Part shown: positions 45,479 through 55,787 of the stretch, in pieces
Layout of the letters: the number at the start of each line of letters is the position of its first letter
Numbering within the stretch: the stretch's first letter is position 1
Made by a program: the position numbers and the translations under genes
The notes under the pieces: model-generated
Database searches by the model: none
Seen by the model: the letters and a program-made list of their open reading frames with translations, nothing else
What the model was told of the DNA's origin: nothing
Assembly (NCBI GenBank): GCA_035529315.1
Contig: DATKWZ010000034.1
Span: 62,001-126,000 of the forward strand
Origin: Anaerolineae bacterium
GTDB lineage: Bacteria; Desulfobacterota; Desulfobacteria; Desulfobacterales; ETH-SRB1
Length of the DNA: 64,000 nucleotides
Direction of reading: 5' to 3'

Positions 45479-47143
45479 ATGAAACAAAAGATAAAAAATT
45501 TGATACTTAAAGCAGCGTTAAATGCCCATGAAAAAGGGGATCTGCCGTCATCTGAATTTCCGGATGTCGAGGTGGACGCGCCAAGGATTGAGTCCCACGG
45601 TGATTTTTCAACCAATATTGCCATGGTTATGGCATCGGTTCAAAAGATGCAGCCGAAAAGGATTGCAGAGGCGATAATAAAAAATATCGACGACCCCAAA
45701 AAAGTAATCGCCAAAACAGAGATAGCAGGGCCCGGCTTTATTAATTTTTTCATAAACAGTCTGTCATGGCATCCGGTTTTGCGCAGGGTTCATGAAGAAG
45801 ATGACATGTACGGCTCATCAGATATCGGAAGGGGACGTAAAATTCAGGTGGAATTTGTAAGTTCGAATCCGACCGGACCGCTGCATGTGGGGCATGGACG
45901 CGGGGCAGCGGTCGGGGATGCTGTAGCAAACATTTTGCTTTTTTGCGGATATGATGTTGAAAAAGAGTATTATATAAACGATTCAGGCAGGCAGATAAAT
46001 ACCCTGGGACGATCTGTTTTTCTTAGATACAGGCAGCTATTGGGAGAAAATATAGAATTTCCGGATGACTGTTATCAAGGAGATTATATACGGGATCTGG
46101 CAGGGCGGATAAAGGAGGATAAAGGGCGCGTCTTTCTTGATCAAAAGGAGGATGAGGCTGTGTTTTATTGCGCGCAATTTGCCGCAAAAAATATTATTGT
46201 CGGAATCAGGGATGACCTTAAATCCTTTGGTGTGGAGTTTGACAACTGGTTCAGCGAACAGAGCCTTTATGACTCAGGCAAGGTTGATAAGGTTTTAAAT
46301 GATTTTCGCAACCGTGATATTATATATGAAAAGGATGGGGCACACTGGTTTAAAACAAAAGACTTTGGAGATGAAAAGGACAGGGTGGTTGTACGCAATA
46401 ACGGCCAGACCACATATTTTGCGTCTGATATAGCATATCACAAAGACAAGTTTGACCGCGGGTTTGAGCGTGTAATAGATATATGGGGGGCGGATCACCA
46501 CGGCTATATTCCGCGTATAAAAGCTTCAATAGAGGCGGCCGGATACAGCAAAGACCGGTTTGATGTAATTCTGGTTCAGTTTGTAAATCTCCTGCGGGGC
46601 GGACAGCCCGTAGCCATGTCAACAAGGGGAGGTGAATTTATTACCCTTGCTGATGTAATAAGTGAAGTGGGATCTGATGCCGCAAGGTTTATTTTTTTGA
46701 CGCGTCATCATGAAAGCCCGCTTGATTTCGACCTGGAACTTGCAAAGAAAAAGACAAACGAAAACCCTGTTTTTTATGTTCAATATGTTCATGCCAGGAT
46801 ATCCAGTATTATAAGAAAGGGGCGTGAAAAAGGGATAAAGGGTACAGGATGGGATGAGAAGGCGGTCTCCATGCTGAAGGAGCCCGAGGAGATTAATCTG
46901 ATTAAAAGCATGGACAGCTATCCGGAGACGGTAAGATTAAGCGCCGAGTTTATGGAGCCTCATCGCATAACATTTTATCTTATGAACCTTGCATCCTCTT
47001 TTCATACCTATTATAATAAGCACAGGGTGTTAATAGATGATCCATTATTGACTAGCGCGCGGCTGTATCTTGTTCTTGCCGTAAAAAAGGTTATTAAAAA
47101 CGGCCTTACCCTTCTTGGCGTGTCCGCGCCTGAAAAGATGTAG
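45479..47143 (+). CDS. argS: Arginine-tRNA ligase
   Basis: A 554-residue class I synthetase. The HIGH-type motif is [16 protein letters not shown]. The DALR anticodon-binding domain closes the protein. [28 protein letters not shown] and [14 protein letters not shown] are family signatures, the last standing where the KMSKS loop lies. Length is normal. It starts the plus-strand group argS, SPOR, gatC, gatA, with 2 bases to the SPOR gene. Confidence 0.97.
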   Translation: MKQKIKNLILKAALNAHEKGDLPSSEFPDVEVDAPRIESHGDFSTNIAMVMASVQKMQPKRIAEAIIKNIDDPKKVIAKTEIAGPGFINFFINSLSWHPVLRRVHEEDDMYGSSDIGRGRKIQVEFVSSNPTGPLHVGHGRGAAVGDAVANILLFCGYDVEKEYYINDSGRQINTLGRSVFLRYRQLLGENIEFPDDCYQGDYIRDLAGRIKEDKGRVFLDQKEDEAVFYCAQFAAKNIIVGIRDDLKSFGVEFDNWFSEQSLYDSGKVDKVLNDFRNRDIIYEKDGAHWFKTKDFGDEKDRVVVRNNGQTTYFASDIAYHKDKFDRGFERVIDIWGADHHGYIPRIKASIEAAGYSKDRFDVILVQFVNLLRGGQPVAMSTRGGEFITLADVISEVGSDAARFIFLTRHHESPLDFDLELAKKKTNENPVFYVQYVHARISSIIRKGREKGIKGTGWDEKAVSMLKEPEEINLIKSMDSYPETVRLSAEFMEPHRITFYLMNLASSFHTYYNKHRVLIDDPLLTSARLYLVLAVKKVIKNGLTLLGVSAPEKM

Positions 47144-47145
47144 CG

Positions 47146-47808
47146 ATGCAAAAAAGTGAAAAAACATCAGAGAAGAAAAACCCTTTCAAGGAAACCGGCG
47201 GGAAAGGAACAACGACCTGGATCTGTGTGATATCCTTTGTTTCCGCATGGATGTTTGTACTTGGTATCTTTGTGGGAAGGGGGACGGCTCCTGTAAAGTT
47301 TGATATTGAGAATCTTCAAAAGGAGCTGGTTGCCTTGAAAGAGGCTGTTATTAAAGAGGGGCAGGAGCGGTTTAAAATCAGCAGCGATCCTGAAGGCGCT
47401 AAAATGGAGCTCGGTTTTTATGAGGCGTTGAAAGAGGCCACGCCTGGTGCGCTGCATAAAGTTAAGCAGCCTGCGGACAAAAAAACAGTATCGCCTCAAA
47501 AAAAAGCGGAAACCCGGCCCGTGCAAAAGGTCGAAAATTCTGCTTCAAGCGGTAAGCAGATTAAGGACGAGGCAGGTGCTAATTTTACTATTCAAATAGC
47601 GTCCTTGAAAGATATGAAGGTTGCCGTTTCGATGGCGGAAATGTTAAAGAAAAAAGGATATCAGGCATATACGGTTTCAGCGGAAATACCCGATAAGGGC
47701 GCCTGGCACAGGATCAGGATAGGGCATTTTAAAAACGCATCAGATGCCGCTGATATTCTAAGCAGGCTGAAAAAAGATAAATATAGACCGATAGTTATTC
47801 AAGAATGA
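47146..47808 (+). CDS. SPOR-domain inner-membrane protein
   Basis: A 220-residue protein with one membrane helix near the N-terminus (WICVISFVSAWMFVLGIFVG, about 22-41), a charged linker, and a C-terminal SPOR domain (about 145-220: FTIQIASLKDMKVAVSMAEMLKKKGY ... WHRIRIGHF). SPOR domains bind denuded peptidoglycan at division sites, so it is likely a periplasmic-facing envelope or division protein. It follows argS at once, an arrangement frequent in this group. Its TGA lies at the edge of a dispersed palindrome. Confidence 0.9.
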   Translation: MQKSEKTSEKKNPFKETGGKGTTTWICVISFVSAWMFVLGIFVGRGTAPVKFDIENLQKELVALKEAVIKEGQERFKISSDPEGAKMELGFYEALKEATPGALHKVKQPADKKTVSPQKKAETRPVQKVENSASSGKQIKDEAGANFTIQIASLKDMKVAVSMAEMLKKKGYQAYTVSAEIPDKGAWHRIRIGHFKNASDAADILSRLKKDKYRPIVIQE

Positions 47809-47828
47809 TTTTTTACGAGTTCATCAAG
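47806..47828. repeat. Stop-codon palindrome, partial copy after the SPOR gene
   Basis: TGATTTTTTACGAGTTCATC begins on the stop codon itself and matches one arm of the elements at 44253-44280 and 60033-60060. A TTCTTCGTGTTCTTCATGGT phrase and CTGTGTGTTCTGTGTTCTC follow within the 140-base gap. Confidence 0.7.
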
Positions 47829-47948
47829 ATTATTAAGATTAATTTTTTTATTCTTCGTGTTCTTCATGGTAAAATAAAAATTATTTTATAAATAATCCTC
47901 TGTGTGTTCTGTGTTCTCAGTGGTTAATTGTTACAAAAAGAAAATATC

Positions 47949-48239
47949 ATGAAAATAACCAAAGACGAAGTCGTTTACACGGCGGATCTTGCCCGTCTTG
48001 ATCTGGATGAAAACTCTGTTAACAGGTTTGTGGACCAGATAGGCGATATACTCGAATATGTCGATACTCTAAACAGTGTTGACACTGAGGGCATAGCCCC
48101 GACTTCTCATGCTATTTTTCTGTTCAATGTTTTCAGGGAGGATGAGGTAAAAGAATCTATGGGCGCAGATAAAGCCCTTGCAAATGCTCCTGAAAAGGAA
48201 GACGGAAATTTTATAGTTCCAAAGGTAATAAACTCGTAA
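47949..48239 (+). CDS. gatC: Asp-tRNA(Asn)/Glu-tRNA(Gln) amidotransferase subunit C
   Basis: A 96-residue subunit that stabilises GatA in the amidotransferase correcting misacylated tRNAs. MKITKDEVVYTADLARLDLDE and YVDTLNSVDTEGIAPTSH are family signatures. The ATG at 47949 is the typical start; an in-frame TTG upstream is ignored. The stop codon is part of an ACTCGTAAAAA phrase. It precedes gatA by 87 bases; gatB is not in the window. Confidence 0.95.
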   Translation: MKITKDEVVYTADLARLDLDENSVNRFVDQIGDILEYVDTLNSVDTEGIAPTSHAIFLFNVFREDEVKESMGADKALANAPEKEDGNFIVPKVINS

Positions 48240-48326
48240 AAACTTTATATCTCACCGCAGAGACGCCGAGGGCAGATAGAGTTTAAAGTTTGCGGTGAAT
48301 AAAAAAATAGTTAGATGGTAGAAGAT

Positions 48327-49787
48327 ATGAAACTGCATGAACTTACAATACATGAAGCCTGCGGTCTTTTAAAGAAAAGGGATATATCTTCGCAGGAGTT
48401 GACCAGAGCTGTCCTTGACCGGATCGAATCGGTTGAGAAAAAGGTAGATGCCTATATAACGATTGACGCTGAAACAGCGATAAGCCAGGCTGAGCTTGCA
48501 GATAAAGAAATATCCAGAGGCAATATTTCGCCTCTGACAGGGGTACCTCTTTCTGTAAAGGATCTTATCTGCACAAAGGGGCTGCGCACAACCTGCGCAT
48601 CAAGGATGCTTGATAACTTTACGCCCCAATACGATGCCTTTGTCATAAAAAAGCTTAAAAAGGCCGGTGCCGTGATTGTGGGGAAGACGAACATGGATGA
48701 ATTTGCCATGGGATCATCCACGGAAAATTCAGGCATGAAAACAACCCGCAATCCATGGGACTTAACCTGTATCCCAGGCGGGTCAAGCGGTGGATCAGCA
48801 GCAGCGGTCGCAGCTGATATGTGCCTTGGCTCTCTCGGCTCCGATACAGGAGGGTCGATACGCCAGCCAGCCTCTCATTGTGGAGTCGTAGGGATGAAAC
48901 CCACTTATGGAAGGGTTTCACGATTCGGTCTTGTTGCCTTTGCATCCTCGCTTGATCAGATAGGTCCGCTTGCAAAGGATGTTTTAGATTGCGCAATGCT
49001 TATGAATGTTATTGCAGGTTACGATCCTGCAGATTCCACTTCAGTGCCCGAAGATGTTCCGGATTATACATCCTTTTCAAATAAGGGTTTGAGCGGGATG
49101 ACTATCGGAATTCCAAAGGAATATAATGAGATAAAAGGGCTTGATCCGGAGGTTTCAGGCGCAGTTAAAAATGCCGTCAAGGTGATTGAGGATCTTGGAG
49201 CAAAATGCGTTGAAATTACATTGCCTCACACAAAATATGCCGTGGCAGCCTATTATGTTATAGCCCCTTCAGAGGCAAGCTCGAACCTTGCGAGGTTTGA
49301 CGGCGTAAAGTACGGTTTTAGAGACAAAGAGAAAAACAGCCTGATCGATATGTACAGATCCACAAGAACAAAAGGGTTTGGCGCGGAGGTTCAGAGACGG
49401 ATTATACTTGGCACATACTCACTTTCTGCCGGATATTACGATGCATATTACAAAAAGGCTTCCCAGGTGCGGACACTGATCATAGAGGATTTTAAAAATG
49501 CATTTAAATCATGCGACCTGATACTGTCCCCTGTGGCGCCGACTCCTGCTTTTAAAATAGGAGATAAGGTCGACGATCCTCTTACAATGTATTTATCCGA
49601 CATATTTACGCTTTCAGCCAACCTTGCCGGAATACCAGGGATATCGGTCCCATGCGGTTTTTCATCCACAGGCCTTCCGATCGGGCTTCATTTAATGGGC
49701 AGACATTTTGAAGAAAAAAAGATTTTAACGGCTGCTTATAATTTTGAACAGGCCACGGATTTTCATAAGCAAAAAGCGAAAATATAA
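48327..49787 (+). CDS. gatA: Asp-tRNA(Asn)/Glu-tRNA(Gln) amidotransferase subunit A
   Basis: A 486-residue amidase that releases ammonia from glutamine for GatB. The Ser-cisSer-Lys catalytic set is visible: K in [22 protein letters not shown], and [12 protein letters not shown] with the nucleophilic serine. [21 protein letters not shown] is also typical. I use the ATG at 48327 ([11 protein letters not shown]); an ATG 12 bases earlier lacks a site. The 87-base gap before it holds a CGCAGAGACGCCGAGG phrase. Confidence 0.97.
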   Translation: MKLHELTIHEACGLLKKRDISSQELTRAVLDRIESVEKKVDAYITIDAETAISQAELADKEISRGNISPLTGVPLSVKDLICTKGLRTTCASRMLDNFTPQYDAFVIKKLKKAGAVIVGKTNMDEFAMGSSTENSGMKTTRNPWDLTCIPGGSSGGSAAAVAADMCLGSLGSDTGGSIRQPASHCGVVGMKPTYGRVSRFGLVAFASSLDQIGPLAKDVLDCAMLMNVIAGYDPADSTSVPEDVPDYTSFSNKGLSGMTIGIPKEYNEIKGLDPEVSGAVKNAVKVIEDLGAKCVEITLPHTKYAVAAYYVIAPSEASSNLARFDGVKYGFRDKEKNSLIDMYRSTRTKGFGAEVQRRIILGTYSLSAGYYDAYYKKASQVRTLIIEDFKNAFKSCDLILSPVAPTPAFKIGDKVDDPLTMYLSDIFTLSANLAGIPGISVPCGFSSTGLPIGLHLMGRHFEEKKILTAAYNFEQATDFHKQKAKI

Positions 49788-49850
49788 AAGCATATTACAC
49801 AACGGAGAGCACAGAGACCACAGAGAAATAAAAAAACTATTACTATTAGG

Positions 49851-50672
49851 TCATGAAGTTTTTCTTGCAACCCCGGCGTTTTCATTCATTTCAAAATGAT
49901 CTTTGCTTGCTTCCTTAAAAAGAAGCGATTTTAACCATTTAATCCCAAATTCCAGCCGGGCGATTTCATCCTCTTTTATCTTTTCCACAGTTTCGCTATC
50001 AATTTTATATCGATCCAGGAATGAACTCTCAAAGATGAATTTTTTAAATTTATCAGTGTTATAACTTACTAAAAAAAACATCTTCTTGCTCTGTTCCGTT
50101 AACATTACATTTTTTGGAAAGGATCTCTTTCTGACGATCAGATCGGTCCAATCGCCGTTTATTTTGTCATGAATATCAACCCCCTGATCCTTGCGCCATT
50201 CACGAACGGTCCATTCCCTATCCTCTTCAAAACCAAGGCAATGAGGCTCTTGAACAAAAAAATAGAATCCTGTATCATCCGCCCCTTCTTTATGGCTGAG
50301 TGAAGCGACACCAAGCGGATAATAGCGGCATGTAGTGGGCCTGTCTTCATAAATGATACATCCATTCTCTCTGACAAAAGGGCATTTCCTTTTATCAGAC
50401 TCGGATGTTTCATCATCTAAAAGCTTTAAGGTAATTATAGGCAGATCTGTTTTTTCTAAAAGCTGCGGCTCTGTATAAATGGCTAAAAACTCTTCTGATG
50501 AAAGCTGCAGACGATTCTTTAGCCTGATAATGTCATAGGGTGTCAGTATAATATTAATATCCCCGCAACATTTGGTGAAACATTTTACCTTTTTATGACA
50601 TTTGAACTTAAATTTGCTGTCAAGAGTAAGTTTGACAGGATCTATACCGGCCATTGTATTAGGTATGTCCAT
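49851..50672 (-). CDS. YkgJ-family cysteine-cluster protein
   Basis: A 273-residue cytoplasmic protein. The conserved pattern KCFTKCCGDINIILTPYDIIRL at about residues 30-51, followed by KCPFVRENGCIIYEDRPTTCRYYPLG near 110, is the YkgJ (zinc/iron-chelating) signature with at least seven cysteines. Such proteins probably bind a metal or Fe-S cluster; the function is unknown. It stands alone, convergent to gatA and divergent from the PPC gene. Confidence 0.88.
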   Translation of the reverse strand: MDIPNTMAGIDPVKLTLDSKFKFKCHKKVKCFTKCCGDINIILTPYDIIRLKNRLQLSSEEFLAIYTEPQLLEKTDLPIITLKLLDDETSESDKRKCPFVRENGCIIYEDRPTTCRYYPLGVASLSHKEGADDTGFYFFVQEPHCLGFEEDREWTVREWRKDQGVDIHDKINGDWTDLIVRKRSFPKNVMLTEQSKKMFFLVSYNTDKFKKFIFESSFLDRYKIDSETVEKIKEDEIARLEFGIKWLKSLLFKEASKDHFEMNENAGVARKTS

Positions 50673-50907
50673 AGTTTTTTTCTTCCCTTTCTTTTTTAAA
50701 TAATTTTTTTCTTATATCTCAATAAAATATTCAATGTCAATTGCTTGATAATTATTTAGCAAAACACCCACTGTTTTTTGCCGACAATTGTGGGAATTAA
50801 ATCTTGATTTAAGCGTAAGCTTGTTTTACTTTTAGAAAATAAAAACAAGCAAAAGAATTTATCAAATCCTTTTTTATATTCCGGCATATCCGGGTCAGGA
50901 TATTGTG

Positions 50908-51342
50908 ATGAAGAAACTATCCTGTTTTGAATTTCAGCGTGGACGTATTTTCGCAGGCTGTCTTCCTCATGGCAGAGATTTGATTCTTTCTGTCGAGGAG
51001 TTCTGTGAGGATGCTTTGATCCGGATGGCGACATTTTCAGTTATCGGCGCTGTTTCTTCCGCCACTATAGGCACTTACGATCAAAAGCAACAGGTTTATG
51101 TAACCGTTAAAGAGGAAGCGCCATTTGAAATTGTAAGCTGTACAGGTAATGTTTCGTTAAAGGACAACAAACCGTTTATCCATGCTCATATTCTGCTTGC
51201 TGATGAACAGGGGAAAACAACTGGAGGGCATCTTTTTTCTGAAACTATTATTTATGCCGGAGAAATAAACCTGCAGGAATTAACAGGCAAACCAATGGAA
51301 AGAACCTATGATAACGATACAGGACTTATGCTCTGGAAATAG
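50908..51342 (+). CDS. PPC (DUF296) domain protein
   Basis: A 144-residue single-domain protein of the PPC/PCC family, known from plant AT-hook proteins and stand-alone bacterial trimers. The fold marks are GRIFAGCLPHGRDLILSVEEFCED, FSVIGAVSSATIGTYD, and the C-terminal GHLFSETIIYAGEI with its conserved Gly-His. The ATG at 50908 has AGGA 7 bases upstream. It is 14 bases before ilvE and probably cotranscribed. The function in bacteria is unknown. Confidence 0.87.
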   Translation: MKKLSCFEFQRGRIFAGCLPHGRDLILSVEEFCEDALIRMATFSVIGAVSSATIGTYDQKQQVYVTVKEEAPFEIVSCTGNVSLKDNKPFIHAHILLADEQGKTTGGHLFSETIIYAGEINLQELTGKPMERTYDNDTGLMLWK

Positions 51343-51356
51343 CCCAAGGAGATTAA

Positions 51357-52418
51357 ATGCAACTGACAATTACAAGATCAGACTCACTTAAACCCAAACC
51401 TGATAATTCAAATCTCGGTTTTGGGACTATATTTACCGACCATATGTTTAACATGGATTATAATCCTGACAATGGATGGCATAATCCACGAATTGAACCA
51501 TATACCCCTATTGAAATGGACCCTGCAACCATGGTGCTCCACTATGGACAGGCGGTATTTGAAGGGTTAAAAGCTTATAAAACCGATTCGGGTGCTGTCC
51601 GGTTTTTCAGGCCAAAAGATAATTTCAAGCGGCTGAGCCGATCCTGCCAAATGCTTTGTATCCCTGAATTTGACGAGGGCTTTGTCTTTGATGCCATGAA
51701 ACAGTTAATTGCGCTGGAAAAAGACTGGATCCCGGGTGCGCCGGAAACCTCCCTGTACATAAGGCCGACTGTTATTGCAACAGACCCTTTTCTGGGTGTG
51801 CGCGCTTCATATACATACCGTTTCTTTATTATCCTTTCTCCGGTTGGCGCATATTATCCAGAAGGCTTTAATCCGGTTAAAATCTGGGTGACAAAGAATC
51901 ATGTCAGGGCTGTACGCGGCGGAATAGGCGAGGCCAAGGCAGCCGGAAATTATGCGGCAAGTCTATATGCAGGAGAAGAAGCCCACAAAAACGGTTATAC
52001 ACAGGTGCTGTGGCTTGATGGCGTTCACCAGAAGTACATTGAGGAGGTCGGGTCTATGAATATATTTTTTGTCATAGATGATGAGTTGGTGACTCCCATG
52101 TTAAACGGAAGCATTCTGCCCGGCATTACCAGAGATTCTGTAATAATTATGGCAAAAAAATGGAATATAAAGGTCAGTGAACGGCAGATCAGCATAGATG
52201 ATCTGATAGATGCGCACGACTCAGGAAAACTGCAGGAAATTTTCGGGTCAGGAACAGCCGCAGTTATTTCGCCTGTTGGTGAAATGAAATACGGCGACAG
52301 AGTTATAAATATAGGCGGCGGCAAAGTCGGGCCTATGGCAAAGAGATTCTATCAGGCAATAACCGATATCCAGTATGGCAGAACAGAAGACACCATGGGA
52401 TGGATTGAAGAGGTTTAG
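51357..52418 (+). CDS. ilvE: Branched-chain amino acid aminotransferase
   Basis: A 353-residue fold-IV PLP enzyme that interconverts Leu, Ile and Val with their keto acids. HYGQAVFEGLKAYK, SLYIRPTVIATDP and GGIGEAKAAGNYAASL (with the PLP lysine) are signatures. EEVGSMNIFFVID and ILPGITRDSVI follow. Length fits the long bacterial/eukaryotic subgroup. An AAGGAG site precedes the ATG. Confidence 0.96.
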   Translation: MQLTITRSDSLKPKPDNSNLGFGTIFTDHMFNMDYNPDNGWHNPRIEPYTPIEMDPATMVLHYGQAVFEGLKAYKTDSGAVRFFRPKDNFKRLSRSCQMLCIPEFDEGFVFDAMKQLIALEKDWIPGAPETSLYIRPTVIATDPFLGVRASYTYRFFIILSPVGAYYPEGFNPVKIWVTKNHVRAVRGGIGEAKAAGNYAASLYAGEEAHKNGYTQVLWLDGVHQKYIEEVGSMNIFFVIDDELVTPMLNGSILPGITRDSVIIMAKKWNIKVSERQISIDDLIDAHDSGKLQEIFGSGTAAVISPVGEMKYGDRVINIGGGKVGPMAKRFYQAITDIQYGRTEDTMGWIEEV

Positions 52419-52438
52419 ATTTCACCAGGGAGTTTATT

Positions 52439-53833
52439 ATGAAACAAGCTATAACGTCGAACCACCTGCAATCCTTTATTATGAAAATGAAAAAAGAGGA
52501 GCTGCCGCCGGCTGTTATTGATACATTTGCTTATTATTATCAAAAGGTAGTTGCCGGCGGAACAGGTCTTGTGTTTGATAAAGACATAAGGCCTCTAAAT
52601 GCGGACGAAATCAAAAGTGCGGATAATATCGGCCAATATGCCGATGCAGGGACAAAAGTCTTAAAAAATACCGTGATGATAATATTAAATGGCGGACTTG
52701 GCACTACTATGGGCCTTGAAAAGCCAAAATCGATTATCAGAGTAAAAGATGGAAAAAGCTTTCTTGAGATAATATTAAGGCAGGCTGAAATAAACAATGT
52801 CATGCTGTCCTTAATGAATAGCTTTAGCACACATCAGGATACCCTTTCTGCTCTATCGCGAATAAACCTGTCCAGCTTTCCCATAATATTTATTCAGAAC
52901 AAATTTCCCAAGATACTTTGTGACGGGCTTGGCCCTGCGACATGGCCGCAAAATCCGGACATGGAGTGGAATCCACCCGGCCACGGCGATGTCTATACAG
53001 CACTTTATACATCAGGGACATTGCAATATCTGCTTGACAGAGAAATAAGATATGCTTTTATCGCCAATTCGGATAACCTGGGCGCTACAATGGATGCTTC
53101 CCTTCTTGGTTACTTTTCCGAAAACAGGTTTCCCTTTATGATGGAGGTAGCCGAAAGAACGCCGGATGATTTAAAGGGAGGACATATTGCCAGGCATAAA
53201 AACGGCAATTTGATTTTGCGTGAAGCAGCCCAGTGTCCGGGAAATGGATCGGATGCCTTTAGAGATATAAGCAGGTACAGGTATTTCAACACAAACAATA
53301 TCTGGATCAACCTGCCGGTATTAAAGGAGGTTATTGAAGAATATGGGATAATCCGTCTTCCAATGATACTGAACCCAAAGACACTTGATCCAAGGGATGA
53401 ATCCAGCCCAAAAGTATACCATGTCGAAACCGCAATGGGAGCCGCTATATCCCTTTTTGAAGACACACCGGTGATTAAGGTGCCAAGATCACGTTTTTTT
53501 CCTGTCAAAAGCTGCAATGATCTGCTTGCGGTCCGGTCGGATCGCTTTATTTTTTCAGAAGATCAAACGTTGATTCTAAACCCAAATATGAAATCGGATT
53601 TAATCAGGATAAATCTTGATCCAGGATATTATGGGACAAGAGATAAGTTGAATGAAAGATTTCTTATTGATGGGATACCATCCTTAATTGATTGTGAATC
53701 TCTTACAGTAAAAGGGGATATTTTTTTTGAAAAAAACATAACAATAAAAGGAAGGGTTGTAATAACAAACAGCGGCAAATCTCCGGCAACAATAAAGGCA
53801 GGCTCTATTATAGACAGCGACTTGATTCTGTAA
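52439..53833 (+). CDS. UTP-glucose-1-phosphate uridylyltransferase, eukaryotic UDPGP type
   Basis: A 464-residue enzyme making UDP-glucose. The nucleotide loop is ILNGGLGTTMGLEKPKSII, the UDPGP-family form rather than the shorter GalU. NKFPK, HGDVYTAL, FIANSDNLGA and NTNNIWINL complete the site. A left-handed beta-helix closes the protein (LTVKGDIFFEKNITIKGRVV). This type is standard in eukaryotes and less common in bacteria. It is 20 bases after ilvE with an AGGGAG site. It may serve polysaccharide or glycogen metabolism, linking to glgP. Confidence 0.9.
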   Translation: MKQAITSNHLQSFIMKMKKEELPPAVIDTFAYYYQKVVAGGTGLVFDKDIRPLNADEIKSADNIGQYADAGTKVLKNTVMIILNGGLGTTMGLEKPKSIIRVKDGKSFLEIILRQAEINNVMLSLMNSFSTHQDTLSALSRINLSSFPIIFIQNKFPKILCDGLGPATWPQNPDMEWNPPGHGDVYTALYTSGTLQYLLDREIRYAFIANSDNLGATMDASLLGYFSENRFPFMMEVAERTPDDLKGGHIARHKNGNLILREAAQCPGNGSDAFRDISRYRYFNTNNIWINLPVLKEVIEEYGIIRLPMILNPKTLDPRDESSPKVYHVETAMGAAISLFEDTPVIKVPRSRFFPVKSCNDLLAVRSDRFIFSEDQTLILNPNMKSDLIRINLDPGYYGTRDKLNERFLIDGIPSLIDCESLTVKGDIFFEKNITIKGRVVITNSGKSPATIKAGSIIDSDLIL

Positions 53834-53885
53834 TTAGCGGCTGAATGAAAAGACCCCTGTGGCGGTTAAATATGAGCCTTTTTCC

Positions 53886-53914
53886 TTGACATAATATAAT
53901 CATCCCATTAAATT
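53886..53914 (+). promoter_or_regulatory. Promoter of the ffh-rnhB operon
   Basis: TTGACA (53886-53891), a 17-base spacer and TAAATT (53909-53914). Transcription would start near 53921, about 30 bases before the ffh ATG. It is a strong match fitting a highly expressed housekeeping operon. Confidence 0.6.
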
Positions 53915-53949
53915 GAAAGTTTACTAATAATCATTCTTTGGATATATTT

Positions 53950-55278
53950 ATGTTTGATAATTTAACCGACAAGCTTACATTTGTATTTAAAAAGCTAAAA
54001 GGACACGGCAAATTAACGGAAAAAAATATTGAAGAGGGCTTGAAAGAGATCCGTATAGCCCTTCTTGAGGCCGATGTTCACTATAAAGTCGTAAAAAAAC
54101 TGATTGCAGACATAAAGGATCGAGCCATCGGTCAGGAGGTCATGGCAAGTCTGACACCCGGCCAGCAGGTTGTAAAAATAGTTAATGATGAGCTGACACA
54201 GCTTATGGGTTCCAGTTATGAGGACTTGCGCCTGTCTGGTTCGCATCCGGTGTCTATTATGCTGGTGGGCCTGCAGGGTTCCGGCAAAACAACTACAGCA
54301 GGCAAGTTGTCTGTTTTATTAAGGAAAAGAGGGAGAAAACCGTATCTGGTTCCGGCAGATGTTTATCGCCCGGCAGCTATTGATCAGCTAAGAAAAATAG
54401 GAGAGCAACTCGCTATCCCTGTATTCCCGTCAAGCGTGGAAATGGATCCTGTTCAAGTTTGCAGGGAGGCCAGGGCAGCAGCACATAAGGAAGGGTATGA
54501 CACTCTGCTGATAGATACTGCGGGACGCCTGCATATTGATGACAAGTTGATGGCAGAGCTTTTACATATAAAGGAGGCTGTTCAGCCATCGGACATACTC
54601 CTTGTAGCTGATGCAATGACAGGACAGGATGCTGTTAATATCGCAAAATCATTTGATCAGGCTCTTGATGTCAGCGGCGTTATTCTTACCAAGATGGATG
54701 GTGATGCCCGTGGCGGAGCAGCTATTTCCATCAAGTTAATAACAGGCAAACCCATAAAATTCATAGGGGTTGGTGAAAAGCTCAGCGACCTGGAAACCTT
54801 TCATCCGGACAGGGTGTCCTCAAAAATACTGGGCATGGGCGATGTCCTTACAATTATTGAAAAAGCCCAGTCAATGATTGATCATGAAAAGGCGGTTGAG
54901 CTTGAAAAGAAGCTTAGAAAAAGCCAATTTACATTAGATGACTTTTGTGATCAGATGGTTCAAATACGCAAGATGGGCTCACTTGACGATCTTTTAAAAA
55001 TGATGCCGGGTGGCAACAGCAAACAGCTCAAAAATCTTAAGTTAGATGAAAAGGAGTTTGTCAGAGCCGAAGCTATCATTAATTCAATGACGCTTCAGGA
55101 ACGGTGTCAACATACAATAATAAATGGGCAGCGACGAAAAAGAATCGCTAAAGGCAGCGGAACAACTGTTCAGGATATAAACAGGCTGCTTAAAAATTAT
55201 ACCCAGATTATGAAAATGATTAAAAAATACAGCAAAGGCGGTATGCGCGGTATAAGCCGTGGCATGTTGCCGATTTAA
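53950..55278 (+). CDS. ffh: Signal recognition particle protein Ffh
   Basis: A 442-residue SRP GTPase that binds 4.5S RNA and signal sequences. The N domain starts MFDNLTDKLT. The G domain shows GLQGSGKTTTAGKL, DVYRPAAIDQL, DTAGRLHID and TKMDGDARGGAA. The methionine-rich M domain (from about 325) ends MRGISRGMLPI. I take the ATG at 53950; a TTG 12 bases earlier is in frame but unlikely. It starts the ffh-rpsP-khpA-rimM-trmD order. Confidence 0.98.
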   Translation: MFDNLTDKLTFVFKKLKGHGKLTEKNIEEGLKEIRIALLEADVHYKVVKKLIADIKDRAIGQEVMASLTPGQQVVKIVNDELTQLMGSSYEDLRLSGSHPVSIMLVGLQGSGKTTTAGKLSVLLRKRGRKPYLVPADVYRPAAIDQLRKIGEQLAIPVFPSSVEMDPVQVCREARAAAHKEGYDTLLIDTAGRLHIDDKLMAELLHIKEAVQPSDILLVADAMTGQDAVNIAKSFDQALDVSGVILTKMDGDARGGAAISIKLITGKPIKFIGVGEKLSDLETFHPDRVSSKILGMGDVLTIIEKAQSMIDHEKAVELEKKLRKSQFTLDDFCDQMVQIRKMGSLDDLLKMMPGGNSKQLKNLKLDEKEFVRAEAIINSMTLQERCQHTIINGQRRKRIAKGSGTTVQDINRLLKNYTQIMKMIKKYSKGGMRGISRGMLPI

Positions 55279-55290
55279 AGGAGAAAAGAG

Positions 55291-55521
55291 ATGTCGGTTA
55301 AAATCAGGCTGGCCAGGTTTGGCGCAAAAAAAAGACCAATTTATCGAATCGTTGTAGCTGACAGTAAAAGTCCAAGGGATGGCAAGTTCCTGGAAACCGT
55401 CGGCACGTATAATCCATTGCTTGATCCTGTTGAGGTTTCATTCAAGGGTGAGCGTGTAAAGTACTGGATAGATCACGGAGCTATTCTTACAGACACGGTG
55501 AAAAATCTTTTTAAAAAATAA
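55291..55521 (+). CDS. rpsP: 30S ribosomal protein S16
   Basis: A 76-residue ribosomal protein. [24 protein letters not shown] is the family N-terminus. It begins 12 bases after ffh with an AAAGGAG site, and khpA follows after 31 bases. Confidence 0.98.
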   Translation: MSVKIRLARFGAKKRPIYRIVVADSKSPRDGKFLETVGTYNPLLDPVEVSFKGERVKYWIDHGAILTDTVKNLFKK

Positions 55522-55552
55522 GATTTTTTTTTGCAAATAAGGAGACGGAGCT

Positions 55553-55783
55553 ATGAAAGATCTGATAAAATACATTGCACAAGCGCTGGTTGAGAATTCG
55601 GATCAGGTAGAGGTTTCAGAGGTAGAGGGTAACCAGACCTCGGTTTTGGAACTTAAAGTAGCTAAAGAGGATTTAGGCAAAGTTATCGGTAAGCAAGGCC
55701 GTACCGCACGGGCAATGCGTACTATATTAAGCGCTGCTTCCGCAAAGATAAAAAAACGCACGGTCCTTGAAATCATAGAATAA
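55553..55783 (+). CDS. khpA: KH-domain RNA-binding protein KhpA
   Basis: A 76-residue single KH-domain protein. [16 protein letters not shown] holds the GxxG loop (GKQG) that contacts RNA. In other bacteria KhpA pairs with KhpB and affects small-RNA stability and cell size. The rpsP-khpA-rimM context is the conserved one. An AAGGAG site precedes the ATG. Confidence 0.95.
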   Translation: MKDLIKYIAQALVENSDQVEVSEVEGNQTSVLELKVAKEDLGKVIGKQGRTARAMRTILSAASAKIKKRTVLEIIE

Positions 55784-55787
55784 AACC

